From Tetragonia tetragonoides (taxonomy: Eukaryota; Streptophyta; Magnoliopsida; Caryophyllales; Aizoaceae), in contig CM076154.1 of the NCBI GenBank assembly GCA_038025085.1, positions 31,798,501 through 31,862,500 on the forward strand: DNA of 64,000 nt, written 5' to 3'. Of this stretch, positions 1 through 11,588 are shown in pieces. The position numbers and the translations under genes were made by a program. Positions within the stretch are counted from its first letter, which is position 1, and each line of letters opens with the position of its first letter. The notes beneath the pieces are model-generated. The model searched no databases. It was not told the origin of the DNA and saw only the letters and a program-made list of their open reading frames with translations.

Positions 1-392
1 AGTAGACCTGAATTGAAAACACCACTGACACAAGAAGCTGCAACCTGCCTGCATAACTGAGCATATTACTAGCCCAGTGAGTGATGCTTCGTGTTATGCT
101 GGAAGATAAAGGCAATCCTAAATACCTAAAGGGCAAAGAACCCTCACTGAATCCAGAGTTTCTCATAATAGCACTCTTAACAATATCATCCACCCCTGCA
201 AGATAAATTTAACTCGTTGCTTGATTGGCACATAACCCAGAGAAGCTAGCAAATTTCTCAAAAACACGCCTACAACCTTAGTTACAGACTGCTCATCACC
301 CCTTGATCGAGAAGATCAATAGATCATCAGCAAAAATTATGTAATTGAGTTCAACTCTACCACACTTTGGATGAGGCTTGAACTCAGAGTTA
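1..392 (-). pseudogene. LINE (L1-type) reverse transcriptase relic
   Basis: On the minus strand this stretch translates into pieces of a non-LTR retrotransposon reverse transcriptase. The catalytic block FADDLLIFS lies near 320-340, followed by pieces reading FEKFASFSGL and then LPFRYLGLPLSS and SYAGRLQLL nearer position 1. These are the hallmark blocks of plant L1-type LINE reverse transcriptases, in the right order. The reading frame changes at least twice (around 255-305) and has stop codons, so it is a dead fragment. It is cut by the window edge at position 1 and by a hAT-like terminus at 393. The family call rests on motif order seen by eye. Confidence 0.8.
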
Positions 393-480
393 CAGGGCCG
401 TTCCTGGGCAAGTGCAGTCAGTGCATTCGCACAGGGCCCCTGATCTGGAGAGGGCCCAAAATATTGATTGGCATTGCTAT
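393..480 (+). mobile_element. hAT-like transposon end
   Basis: The LINE frame stops abruptly where CAGGGCCGTTCCTGGGCAAG begins. Starts of the type CAGGGCC-GG-CCTGG are typical terminal inverted repeats of a plant hAT group. No matching inverted end or 8-bp duplication was found in the next kilobase, so the other end is missing, decayed or farther away. It could also be a short MITE remnant. Confidence 0.4.
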
Positions 481-3269
481 TCTTCAGAGCTATCGCGCGT
501 CTCCTTATTGAGATTAGAATACTGTGAAATATTAGTTCTCACATTCTCAAAGCCCAATACATAGCCAGTGGGCCCCAACCAAATAAATGCTCTCAGGTTG
601 CATCGCAATTTGCAACTTGCAAGGGCTGGAATCTTAAAGCAAATTATTGCTGATCTAATACTTCATACTTTTTTTTTTCCTTTTTGTTTCATTGTTTTTT
701 TCTATTATCTAGTTTTATTATGTCGAATAATATCAGTCTCTTCATTTATGAGGGTTAGTTTGTCCCATATTATGTTGAGTTCGGCTGTCTCTCACTTTTG
801 AGAGTATTGTTAGTTTTTCGTTTTGTTGTTCGTATGGTGCTTTGGTGGATCTATTCTATCAAGAGGTGGTCTACTATGTCGAATCGAAGCATTCAAAGCT
901 ATAGCAGAGGCTTCCGCGAAGAGGCTGTAATATGGAAAACAGCGATTAAATGGAAGTCGGTCGGAATTGTTGAATCTCTAGTGCTACATAGCTTTTTCAT
1001 TTGAATGTATTATGATGTTTTAGATCTATTTCTTGTTGAATTCAACCCTTCTTGTAAATGTCGTATGACTTTCAATTAATGAAATCTAATACTTCATACT
1101 TCACTTTTCAGTTTTTGCCTTGTTATTTCGTTCCTCATTTTATCCACATACAGACAAATACAGTAGTTCAATGTGTTATATTCCTTTTAAGTTAATAATT
1201 AGGCTATGTTTTGGCACAAAATTTTTGGGAACTAAAAATCTCTAAGTTTTTTTTTTAAAAAAGACTCATGACTCATGACGAAGTTGTTCTTATTTTTTGT
1301 AATGAAAATTGAATTTGATCATTTAAAAAATGTCTATTATCATGACGTCTTGTTTGTTTGAGGCGTCTCACGTTGAGGCCGCCTCATATGAGTTTTTTGT
1401 GTAAAAAAAATTGGCTTAATATATAGGACCTAATTTTTACTTTTTGTACAGGGTCTCCAAAATATAGATTTTTGGATGAAAAGTTACTAGAGGTAGGATG
1501 GAAAAAAAGATAAACCGTAAAAAGAGGCGAGTTTTCTTTAATGATAGTGCATGTTTATGTGTACGGTGCAACACTGAAAAAGAAGACTGTAGTGATAGGC
1601 CTACAAGTGTACGGGTTATATCGAAGTAATAAAATATCGAACTACAGGGAGCTATCGATTTCAAGTACTAAGTTTTCTTACATTTAACAAGTTAAGTGAT
1701 TCACAAATTGGTTTGTTGGAATAAAACAAATAAACTAATCAATAAAGTATGAGAAATAATAAGATAAAAAGCCTAGTGTTGATTTTATTAAATCAATTTC
1801 TTTGATGCAGATAAATAAGTTTCAACTAGCATGTCATGTCGAATGTTACAATGACGGAAATATGAATCCTAAAACCTTCTCTCGAAGAGATAAAGGAATA
1901 CTCAATATAATTCTCAACTACATATTCTCATGGAGTTAAGAAAATATCAAGTGCATGAAAGTGTGTATATATATATATATTCCTTTAATTTTCAATAGTC
2001 CTAAGTTATTCTAAAATAGTCCCAATTTATTTTAAAATACTCTCTTGATTAGGCAAACTTGATGAATGATTGAGTAACGACGATTAAAGAATTTCTCTCG
2101 CATTTGAATTAATCATCTAATATAAGTAATAAGATTACCATCAAATATTGTGCAACAATTATAATGACATGTCAATTTCTACTTATCTAATTAAGCATTA
2201 TAGGATTTAATTAAGCCACATCAACCCTAGATAAAAGAGATTAGATACACATGATCTCTATGACTACAAGTAAGTACGTAATGGAATTCATGCTAAAAAT
2301 AAATAAAGCAAATAAAATAAGAAGCATGAAGAGATGGAGAAATAGAGAGTAGAGATAAGAAGAATAAAAACCAAGTCGCTTCAATTCTAATCTTCAAGAG
2401 AAATAAAAGAACGCTTGAACTCGATCTCCAATTACAAGAACGAACTAACTAAGCTTGAAAAGTCTACATTTTTATTCTCACTACTAATCTAGAAAGCATA
2501 AAGTGGACTAGGTAAATAAAAAAATGGTAAGAGATGGGATGAGATCATAGCCTATCTATAGGAAAACACAAAACGAACCTAGACGGTTTACACAAAGTAA
2601 CTCCCTAAATATCAATAAGTCACCAATAACTCCAAAGAGAGTTATGCCACTAGTAATAACTTCTCAATTTCAATGCATGTCAATGCCTTAATGTATCCCA
2701 AAAAAATCTTATGCTCTTCGATCTTCAATTCTCTTGATTAGTTGCTCTTACTTTGATTATCTTGAGCATCCAAACATAATGTTAAGTTCTTTGCATATGG
2801 AGTACAATTTGACCCTGAAATCACAATTAAAACATTAAAATACCAAATAAGTAATCCTCATATAAAATTACTCATAAATCAGTAAAACAATAGAGAAATT
2901 ACGTAAACATAGGATAAATGAGTGTGATTTAGATATAAATAATAACACTATGCACTCATCATGTAGATCTATCATCTCTTTTTTACTTGTACCTTTGTTA
3001 ATTCTATTGGCAGCATAAATGGAGATGGTGGGACTGAGCCGTAGTTTTATCCACTAAAATTGATGATCTATTTCTACAGTGGAGTATATCACAGACTTTA
3101 GACTTCCTTTAATTTGCAGTTCTATGTTCCATTTGGTGTTGGTAGAAATGAAGTTTGCTTCCAGCAAAAACATTACATAACTAATAGGATTGTTTTGATA
3201 GTATAAGGGAGTTATTACAAATGATACTTACTCTTTCATGATTGGTAGTGTATTTGGCAAGTAATATTG
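481..3269. other. AT-rich intergenic DNA, no gene seen
   Basis: No convincing coding region, RNA gene or element end was found. Short open frames here (for example 568-801, 798-1004, 1437-1664) have low-complexity or hydrophobic translations with no family signature. The translation of 870-1000 has a faint RNase H flavour but no catalytic residues to support it. The composition of 1700-2950 looks like decayed repeat DNA, but no termini could be defined. Confidence 0.6.
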
Positions 3270-3274
3270 AGTAG
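3270..3274. repeat. Target site duplication of element A, left copy
   Basis: AGTAG immediately precedes the 5' LTR and is repeated exactly at 27731-27735 immediately after the 3' LTR. A 5-bp duplication is the normal footprint of Ty3/gypsy integrase, and it fixes both outer boundaries of element A. Confidence 0.93.
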
Positions 3275-3812
3275 TGTTGGGACCTAAAATATGGATTTTG
3301 ACCAATCCTTGACCGCCACGTCACCAGAAGGGGTCCAAAGGTTAACGGCCAATCGTAGGCCAACACGTGGCAACCAATGGGCTGTAAAAGAAAGCCCCCT
3401 ACAATCGTGGGAATATTCCTTAGCGCGTCAGCATGATTTGAGCTGACAGGTCTGGCCCATAAATACTGTAAATGGCAGGCCCATTTATCGAGGCGCTGAG
3501 GTTTCCGCCTGACATCTGACAGGGTATGGAATCTCGTGCCCTAAAGCTGATGTCCTATAAATATGCGGTCACTAGTCATTTCAGGTAACTTTTGATTTTC
3601 TCTCTCTAGCACAACTTTCTAGATTCTCTCTGGACTTTCTCTTTCCTCCTGCAAAAACATCTGACTTGACCATCGGAGGGGCCCTCTCCCGGAAAACCCC
3701 CGGGGGCAGTTACGTGTTCTATTTTGCAGGTCGCCTGTTTAGACCCTCAGCTCTAGAGCTCCCGCACCTCGACATATTTCTAGTCGACCTCTTAGAAAAG
3801 AACCCCGGAACA
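3275..3812 (+). repeat. 5' LTR of element A
   Basis: This 538-bp repeat begins TGTTGGGACC and ends CCCCGGAACA, with the standard TG...CA borders. It aligns end to end with 27193-27730 without length change. It contains a TATA box at 3556-3563 and is followed within two bases by the primer-binding site. Confidence 0.95.
3556..3563 (+). promoter_or_regulatory. TATA box in the 5' LTR of element A
   Basis: TATAAATA lies about 280 bp into the LTR, on the sense strand. The matching place in the 3' LTR (27474-27481) reads TATACATA, so the box is damaged there. Transcription of gag-pol would start a few tens of bases downstream; the exact start cannot be seen. Confidence 0.6.
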
Positions 3813-3813
3813 T

Positions 3814-3831
3814 TGGCGCCGTCTGTGGGGA
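3814..3831 (+). other. Primer-binding site of element A
   Basis: TGGCGCCGTCTGTGGGGA starts one base after the 5' LTR. It begins with the TGG that pairs with a tRNA 3' CCA end. The first nine bases agree with tRNA-Asp primer sites known from plant Ty3/gypsy elements; the rest differs, so the tRNA identity is uncertain. Confidence 0.8.
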
Positions 3832-3918
3832 GCCCTTTGTTGAATGGTCTACTCCACAAGATCTAGAGATTACATACTGTCTTCCCCCCTCAACTCTCAA
3901 CCTCTTTACCAAAACCAA

Positions 3919-5768
3919 ATGGAGACTTCGGAAGAAGTTGGTTTCCGCGTGGTGGACGAGACTAGAAAGTCAGCACAGTCTAGTGAGACCCCCCAATCCT
4001 CGGGAGGCCACTCGGGTCGACGCTCAGCTCCTCAAGCCCAGTACATCACAGAAAAGCACCTCGAGAAGTCCATGCATAGCATGCAAAAATCCATGTTCAA
4101 CATGCAGAAGTCCATGATGGATCTCTTCCATCGAGAGATGAAGAAAGGGGCGAGAATGCTCGCTCAAGTGGCTGCGGCGACTCAACCCAGACTCTATGTT
4201 GCACCTCGCCCTAACCCGTCGCAGTCCACTCGCCAGAATCCCAATCAAGGTGGGCGCCAGGTGGGCAGTCGTCACATTCTCACAATTCCCGGTCGCCAAG
4301 ACCCCTCTATGATGACTCGCCCAAACCCTGGAAAAAGTACTCGCCAGCTCTCAAAGCGTGAGGGTAAGACGCCTATTGACTCACAGGTCGCCCAAGAGAC
4401 CCATTCACGACTCGCCCATCCTGGGGGCCATTCCCAAGTAGACGCTCGCGTGTACTTAAAAAACAAGAAGATGCTCTACTCTCAACAGAAACACTTGGCG
4501 AGGTCGACCTCCACCCCTGTCATGGCAAACAGTCAACCTTCACTTCATCTCACATCGGAGGCGTCGTCCATGCCCAGGTCTCAAGGTAAACAGTCCTTCC
4601 CTATCTACTCAGATTTTGGGGCGGGTGAATATGAGGAGGATACGTATGGGGCGGGCGAGTACGACCCAGGCTATGGGGGCGAGTATGACAACTATGAAAA
4701 CAATAATGCTGAATATGATGATTATGAACCTAACCCACCCAAGGGTGACGGGGCTGTGTCGCCCTTTGAGCGATCGCCTAGGCCCCACGGGTAGGCTCCA
4801 ACTAATGCCTCTACCGTTCAGCAACGCTATTATGAATGCCCCCATGCCCCCAAAACCCAGAGTGTCGTGGATGCCCTCTTACGCTGGAAAAACAGACCCA
4901 GACGACCACTTGGCTATATTTCAAGCCGTCAGTGACGCGGTCTGGTGCCGATACTTCCAGTCTACCCTAACGAGCGCAGCTTTGAGGTGGCTCAAAAACC
5001 TCACCCCCGCAAGCATTCATAACTTTGACCAGTTGGCCAAAGAATTTTCAGACAGATTTATGGCACACAAACAGAAAAAGAAAACAAGTGTCCATCTTCA
5101 AGGGATCGTTAAAAAAGGAGAATGAGGATCTCAGAAGTTACCTAAAGAGGTTTAATGACGAGGCTAGTCAAATCGCCCACCTTTCAGATGAAGCCTCCTA
5201 GATCGCCTTCATGAACGGCCTGCAGGATGAGGACCTTAAATTCTCACTCGCCAAGAAGGCAAATAATTCTTTTGCCTACTTAATGCAGAAAGCAGACGCC
5301 TACCTAACCGCTACGGACTTGGTAGGGTTAAAGAGGCCAAGGAAGAGGAAAGCCCATGAACGGGCGTTTACTATTGAAGACAAGCCAAAGAACAAGAAGC
5401 CCCCTAATGGGCGTGCGCCCGAAAGAAAGTTCCAGGAACAGGAGCCCTCACCCTTCATAGCGGATATACGGACCATATTTATGGAGATAAGAGATCAGAT
5501 GAGCTTGCCAATACCTCCACCCCTCACAACTCCCGAGCAGTACAGGAACAAAGCAAAGTGTTGTGAGTACCACAAAGAGCATGGCCATTACACGAACACA
5601 TGCAGGTTCCTTGATCGAGTGTTCAGGGCGTGGGTCAAAGAGGGCAAGTTGAACAAATACCTTAAGGAGGCGAAAGGCAAGATCGTTCATTCGGTTAAGC
5701 CCATTGACGAAGCAGAAGGTAGTGCTAGCACGAAATTTTGTGCAGTAATCTTAGGAGGCTTTGCCTAA
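3919..5768 (+). pseudogene. gag: Element A gag, broken
   Basis: Gag builds the particle that packages the element RNA. The N-terminal part (start at 3919, frame open upstream to 3844) has a Met/Lys-rich helix with repeated SMxxMQKSM-type steps. Repeated TRxNP/STRQ peptides follow, then a Gly-Glu-Tyr acidic repeat, and a stop at 4792-4794. The capsid-like core (WMPSYAGKTDPDDHL, then LRWLKNLTP and EFSDRFMAHK) is in the next frame and ends at 5125. The third frame (about 5126-5768) holds the C-terminal part, with an in-frame TAG just before 5211 and a knuckle-like CEYHKEHGHYTNTC (C-x2-H-x4-H-x4-C). Two frame changes and at least one stop make it non-functional. The last piece is in the same frame as the protease that follows, separated by a TAA at 5766-5768. 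Confidence 0.88.
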
Positions 5769-5783
5769 GGAGGCCCAGCGGTT

Positions 5784-8156
5784 GTGGGGACGAAAACCTA
5801 TATTAGAAGTCTCAGACAAAACTTGATGGTAAAACCCCTCACAATGCCAGAAATGACTTTCAAGGCGCAAGATAGACAAGACCTGCACCTACCCCACGAC
5901 GACCCCTTGGTCGTCCAGATGAAGATAAGTGATCTGATTGTTCCTAAGATTCTAATAGACACCGGCAGTTCAGCCGATGTCATCCACATTAACTTCCTAC
6001 AAAAGCTTGCAGGGAGCGAGGAAAACATGTTCAGATACGCCTCCCCAGTGGTAGGCTTTGGTGGCCACAACGTCAAGCCATTGGGAACTGCCAAGCTGAA
6101 AGTCAGAGTAGGGGATAAGAAACCCAACAAAGTACAGACTATCGACGTCGATTTCCTTGTCTTTGATGTTCCGTTGGCATACAACGCCCTTATTGGGCGA
6201 CCAACCCTAAACAAGATCAAAGCGGTCATCGCCACCCATATGTTGATGCTGAAGTTCGAATGTGATGATGGAACAGTGGGTAAGCTATGTGGAAGCCAGG
6301 CAGAGGCGAGAGAGTGTTACTACACTTCCTTAAAGCTCCAGCCCGCAGTAAGGGCTGATCCATTAGATGTCCCCGACATTCCGGAGAGCAGCAATGCCTT
6401 CCCAAAAGACCCACCGGTTGGTAAAAAGCGGAAGTTAGAAGAGTCAGAGCAGCCCAAAGAGCTGGGACCAAGTATTATGTCGATCGATGCTATAGAGATC
6501 GATGCGGGGGTTGAATTTCAGCACCATCTAGAGCCAATGGAGGAGGTCACAGAGCTCGCCCTAGACTCCACTCGCCCAGAGCGCACAGTGAGGGTTAGGG
6601 GAATGCTTGGTCAAGAAATCCAAAGCAAGATCCACCAGCTCCTCATTGAGTATCACGACATATTTGCTTTCTCTGTGGGAGAAATGCCAGGCATCGACCC
6701 AGAAGTCATCATCCACAAGCTAAGTGTCGATCCCCAGATTAAACCGGTCAAACAAAGAAAGAGAAATCCGGGCCCTGAGAAAAACGCCGCAGTCCAAGAA
6801 GAGGTCAAGAAACTCCTGGAGGCGGGGTTCATTAGAGAGTGCCTATACCCAGAGTGGGTGGCTAATGTGGTAATGGTGAAGAAATCCGGCGGCTCCTGGC
6901 GTATGTGCGTCGACTTCACGGAATTGAACAAGGCGTGTCCTAAGGATAGCTTCCCTCTACACAGGATTGAAGGACTGGTCGACTCCACGGCTGGTCACGC
7001 AACCCTTAGTTTCCTGGATGCCTTTTCAGGTTACCATCAGCTAGCTCTTCACCCCGACGACCAGGAGCACACAGCATTTGTTACAGAATGCGGTATGTTC
7101 TGTTACACAACAATGTCGTTCGGACTTAAAAACGCTGGTGCCACCTACCAGCGGTTAGTGAACAAACTTTTTGCTGATCAGTTGGGAAGGAATATGGAAG
7201 CGTATGTTGATGATATCATAGTGAAGAGTGTGACAGCCGTCGACCACATCAGCGACCTCAAGGAGACATTCGAAACTTTGCGGAAGTTCAGGATGAAACT
7301 CAACCCCAAGAAGCGTACTTTTGGGGTGGAGGCTGGTAAATTCCTAGGCTATGTCATCAGCCAAAAGGGAATCGACGCAAACCTCGACAAGGTCCAAGCA
7401 GTGATCGACATGCAAGCCCCAAGGAATATCAAAGAGATACAGAAACTTACAGGATGTGTCGCCGCTCTAAGACGGTTTATGTCTAAATCAGCAGATTGGT
7501 GTCTCCCTTTCTTTGATATACTGAAGAGGAAAGGCAAGTATGAATGGACGCCCGAAGCAGAGTCAGCGTTCGACAATTTAAAACAATACTTGGCCCAATT
7601 ACCAAGAATGGTGAGCTCCGCCCCAAAAGAAGTGCTATACTTGTATCTGTCGGTAGCAGAAAAGGCGATCAGCGCAGCCTTGATTGTGGAAAGAGAGGCG
7701 ATTCAAGTCCCAGTATACTATGTTAGCCATGCCCTTGCAGGGGATGAAACTCGATACCCTGAGATAGATAAGTTTGGCCTCGCCCTCCTCATGGCTAGCA
7801 GAAAGCTAAAACCATACTTCGATTCACATCAAGTCATGGTACTTACAAACCAACCTTTGAAGAAGGTACTGGAGAATCCAACCTTTTCTGGTCGAATGAT
7901 GAAATGGTCGGTTGAGCTGGGACCCTACGGGCTACAATTTGAACCTCGCCGTGCCATCAAAGCACAGGCCCTTTCCGACTTCATATTGGAATGCACTATT
8001 GGACCCGATAAGAAAGAGGAGCCGGCTGAATTCTGGAGACTATACATTGACGGCTCAGCCACATCGCATGGCAGCGGGTCCGGAATCATCATGATCAGCC
8101 CCGAGGGTAACAAGTACGAATATGCCATGAGATTCCTATTCCCACTCCAACAGTGA
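5784..8156 (+). pseudogene. pol: Element A pol: protease, reverse transcriptase, RNase H
   Basis: This is an open frame of 790 residues. An aspartic protease comes first, with catalytic LIDTGSS at residues 57-63 and the partner hydrophobic-G motif ALIGRP later. Reverse transcriptase follows, with the catalytic YVDD at residues 474-477. The classical RNase H lies roughly at 600-730. A second, archaeal-type RNase H starts near residue 750 (YIDGSATSHGSG; first catalytic Asp about 756). The dual RNase H is the hallmark of the Tat lineage. The frame ends inside this last domain at 8154-8156, where a frame change breaks it; the rest is at 8157-8502. It is in the same frame as the preceding gag piece, as expected for one polyprotein. 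Confidence 0.95.
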
Positions 8157-8502
8157 AGCCGAGTATGAAGCATTGGTGGTAGGAATGGAAATGTGCTCTG
8201 TTACAGGGGCCAAGTACATCAAAGCCTTCACAGACTCTCAACTGGTTGTAAGACACATAAATGGCAACTATGAGGCCAGAGAGGAGACCATGCAAATATA
8301 CCTTGCCAAGGTCAAACAGGCGATTGAAAAGTATGACAGTTTTGAAGTCAAACACATCCCTAGGTCTGAGAACCAAGAGGCGGATGCCCTGGCCAAGTTA
8401 GCCAGTTCATCACCTAATGATCATCCGAGATCCGTGTTTTGGGAAGTGCTCCCCAATAAGACCATCGAAGATAAACAGGTCATATGGCTCGACAGATTCT
8501 AG
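8157..8502 (+). pseudogene. pol: Element A: rest of the archaeal-type RNase H
   Basis: This continues the second RNase H in the next frame, one frame change away from 5784-8156. Visible motifs are SEAEYEAL (catalytic Glu), AFTDSQLVV (catalytic Asp) and SENQEADALAKLA (C-terminal Asp), so all catalytic positions survive. The frame shift near 8140-8155 and an in-frame TAG at 8500-8502 separate it from RT and from integrase. Confidence 0.88.
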
Positions 8503-8508
8503 GGTTGG

Positions 8509-9741
8509 ATGGAACCAATAGTGCAATACCTGAGACATGACATGTTGCCAGAAGACAAAGAAGAAGCTGAGAGGATCAAGAAAAAGTCAGAATGGTTTTT
8601 TTATCATGAGGGACCACTGTACAAGAGGGGTATCACTCAACCCTTACTGAGGTGCCTCACCCCAGAACGGGGGAAGGCCATACTAAAAGAAATCCATGAA
8701 GGCGATTGCGCAGCCCACCTAGGAGCCCGTTCCTTAGCTGGGAAGGCGCTTTGCACTGGGTACTACTGGCCAACAATCAGTACAGATGCAGTTGAGCTAG
8801 TCAAAAAATGTGACAAATGCCAGAGGTTTGCTCCAAATCACAGACAGCCGGCAAACAAGCTCACGCCAATCTCAACGCCCCTGTCGTTCTCCAAGTGGGG
8901 AATAGACATCCTGGGCTCTTTCCCTACGGGCCGGTATCAACGAAAATATCTCCTTGTAGCAGTGGATTATTTTACCAAGTGGGTCGAAGCAGAGTCCACC
9001 AAAAACATCACTGTGAAGGACGTAACCAAGTTCATCTGGAAGAACATTATCACAAGGTTTGGCATTCTCATGAACATGGTATTTGACAACGGCAAGCAAT
9101 TCGACACACCCAAGCTCACTTATTTCCTTACCAAGTATGGTGTCAAACCACTTTTCATGTCAGTAGCTCGCCCTCAGACAAATGGCCAGGCCGAATCCGC
9201 AAATAAGCATATTTTGAACGGGCTAAAGAAGAAACTCGACGACGCCAAAGGAAAATGGGTCGATGAGTTACAATGCGTACTATGGGCCATAAGAACTACA
9301 GAGAAGAGTGCAACTGGCGAGAGCCCATTCATGCTGGTGTATGGCTCAGAAGTTGTCATGCCAGTTGAGATCAAGGAGCCTACATGGCGGATGATTGAAT
9401 TCGAAGAATAAGAAAATGACCTAGCTATGGCAGAGGCTCTAGATCTCTTACCTGAAGTGAGGGGCAACGAAGTCTTAAAGCAAGCAATCGCCAAGGTCCA
9501 AATGGCAAGACAGTACAATCAGCATGTCAAAGCTCGCCCACGCCAAGTAGGCGACATGGTCCTCCGAAAAACTAAAGCTGTTGGACAAGGGGCGATCCGT
9601 GGTAAACTGACCGCCAATTGGGAAGGACCATACCTAGTCGTTGAAGAAGTCATGAAAGGCACTTATCTCCTATCCACTCTGGAGGGTGAACAACTGCCAA
9701 GGTCCTAGAATGTTGACAATCTGAGGAAGTACTACATCTAG
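8509..9741 (+). pseudogene. pol: Element A integrase
   Basis: Integrase inserts the cDNA into the host genome. In the frame from 8509 the zinc-binding HHCC module is visible (His63, His70, Cys101, Cys104). The catalytic triad is Asp133 (GIDILG), Asp193 (VFDNGKQF) and Glu229 (GQAESANK), with exactly 35 residues between the last two. The C-terminal half (9427-9741) has the GPYLV and VDNLRKYY features usual at the end of plant Ty3 integrases. It is in one frame with 8173-8502, but in-frame stops lie at 8500-8502 (TAG), 9409-9411 (TAA) and 9706-9708 (TAG). The last stop sits a few codons before the natural end. No chromodomain is evident, consistent with a Tat rather than a chromovirus element. 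Confidence 0.92.
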
Positions 9742-9892
9742 GTGATAGTGGTAAAATAAAACTCCTTAGATTTACTGCTTTAATCTTGTAACTTTCAGGG
9801 GCGGCTTGTGTGTAACTACTCACTTTGTATTGCAAATCCTCAATGGAAACTTACAACCTTAAACTATCTTGTATTGTGGTAATTGTAACACC

Positions 9893-10547
9893 TTCGTCTA
9901 GGACTCGCCCAATTGAGGCATTCCTAAGGTCGCCCAGCTGTGCTCCATGTACCTATGGGCCTAACTTAGCATTTAGTCCCATTGGACCCATTAGTGGCCA
10001 ATGTGGCTATGCTCATACCTACGACTCACCCAATTGAGGCATTCCTAAGGTCGTCCAACTGTACTCCATGTACCTATGGGCCTAACTTAGCATTTAGTCC
10101 CATTGGACCCATTAGTGGGCAATGTGACTATGCTCATACCTAGGACTCGCCCAATTGAGGCATTCCTAAGGTCGCCCAACTGTACTCCATGTACCTATGG
10201 GCCTAACTTAGCATTTAGTCCCATTGGACCCATTAGGGGGCAATGTGGCTATGCTCATACCTAGGACTCGCCCAATTGAGGCATTCCTAAGGTCGCCCAA
10301 CTGTACTCCATGTACCTATGGGCCTAACTTAGCATTTAGTCCCATTGGACCCATTAGTGGGCAATGTGGCTATGCTCATACCTAAGACTCGCCCAATTGA
10401 GGTGTTCCTAAGGTCGCCCAGCTGTACTCCGTGTACCTATGGGCCTAACTTAGCATTTAGTCCCATTGGACCCATTAGTGGGCAATATGGCTATGCTCAT
10501 ACCTAGGACTCGCCCAATTGAGGCGTTCCTAAGGTCGCCCTACTACG
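9893..10547. repeat. 121-bp tandem array, about 5.4 copies
   Basis: The unit containing ACTCGCCCAATTGAGGCATT recurs at 9903, 10024, 10145, 10266, 10387 and 10508, exactly 121 bp apart, with few changes between copies. It lies between the end of integrase and the antisense gene, the place where Tat elements often carry tandem repeats. No coding role is seen. Near-identity of copies points to recent expansion or homogenisation. Confidence 0.95.
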
Positions 10548-10779
10548 GTCCTCAATACTTATGAACTTACTACAATTCAAAAATAACACAAGTTCAAATG
10601 GAAGCACACTGGGTGGAGATGAAGGAAATTTCATTGACGGCCAAGGGGCCACCAGGCCTAAAGCTTAGCATGTTTAAGAGTTAGAATTTACAAGACAGTA
10701 AAATTGTTTAAAAATTCCCAAGGTAAACAAGCCAAGGTGTGTACAGGTCACACACTCATTGACAGAAAGAAGATTCCCT

Positions 10780-11588
10780 TTACTGCTCCCCAGTCTGATC
10801 ATCTTCAAGCTCTTCAGCATCAGAAGTCTCCAGTTGAGTGCCCTGGGCGTCCTCTCCACCGTGGCTGGGTGAGACGAGAGCTGAAGAATGATCCTTGGAG
10901 GTGCCCGCCTCAGAGGTACCAGCCGCCTCAGGGTTTGAGGCCCTTCGAAGGCGATCCTCTTCACGGTGATACTCCCTCAGCTTCTTCCTAAGATGACCTG
11001 ATATCTTGGGATACTCGACGTCCCAGTTAACCAGGGGGATGTACTTCTCCAGAGCAGGTCTGAGGAGGCTCTTAACCAGGTCATAGCCTTGCTTGACAAG
11101 GAGTTGGTCCCTGTCGCCGTCCTCAATCTCCGCCAGCCTCTTGGTCAAACCGTCGAGCTCGCCCTGCAACTCAGCCAGGCAAGCATCTTTCTCCCCAAGA
11201 TCCTTCAAGGCTTTGGCATAAAGGGCTTGGGACTCGCCCTTGTCCTTCTCCGCCTTGGCCAGCGCCTCCTTGGTCAGCTTGAGGTCCTTCTGGCCCTCCT
11301 CCTTCTTGGCCCAGCAGTCGCGAACATGCCTCTCCTCAGCATGAGCCTTTTTTTCTCACCAAAGCCATCCTCTCGCTGTGATGAATCAACCGGCGAGTGA
11401 ACTGCAAAGGAGAGAAGAATTAGTATAAAGTCACAAAGTGAATTTCATAGGAAAGAAAAGTCAGTACAGAATCACAGCCTCCAAGTAAAACAAAATTCCA
11501 CTCCCATTACCTCAACGTAACTCTCCATCAAATGGAGGTCGATCTCAGTTCCTTCGCCATTCAGATGAGCGCGATCCTTATCTGTAAG
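10780..11588 (-). pseudogene. Antisense gene of element A, 3' part (coiled-coil end)
   Basis: This is the downstream end of a gene on the strand opposite to gag-pol. Reading leftwards, an exon (11588-11511) runs into GTAATG at 11510. The next exon begins after TTTGCAG at 11401, implying a 109-nt GT-AG intron (11510-11402). The last exon encodes a long Lys/Glu/Leu-rich helix with heptad character, then LLRPALEKYIP, then an acidic Ser/Thr-rich tail ending at 10780. A run of seven T at 11348-11354 puts the first codons of this exon out of frame by one base. Element B sits exactly at 11589, so the upstream exons are now 9 kb away at 20616-22616. Function unknown; introns are inferred from splice motifs and frame. 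Confidence 0.7.

Noticed and set aside
798..1004. Possible LINE RNase H fragment
   Set aside because: Only a faint resemblance (AIKW-type segment); no catalytic acids in order, and the frame is short.
4024..4466. Minus-strand frames within gag of element A
   Set aside because: Mirror frames of the repetitive gag N-terminus with no independent signature.
3275..9741. Endogenous plant pararetrovirus instead of element A
   Set aside because: LTRs, a 5-bp duplication and an integrase are present, and no movement protein is seen; this is a Ty3/gypsy retrotransposon.
9893..10547. CRISPR-like array
   Set aside because: The whole 121-bp unit is repeated without unique spacers, and the DNA is plant nuclear. 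The same applies to the 103-bp and 73-bp arrays.
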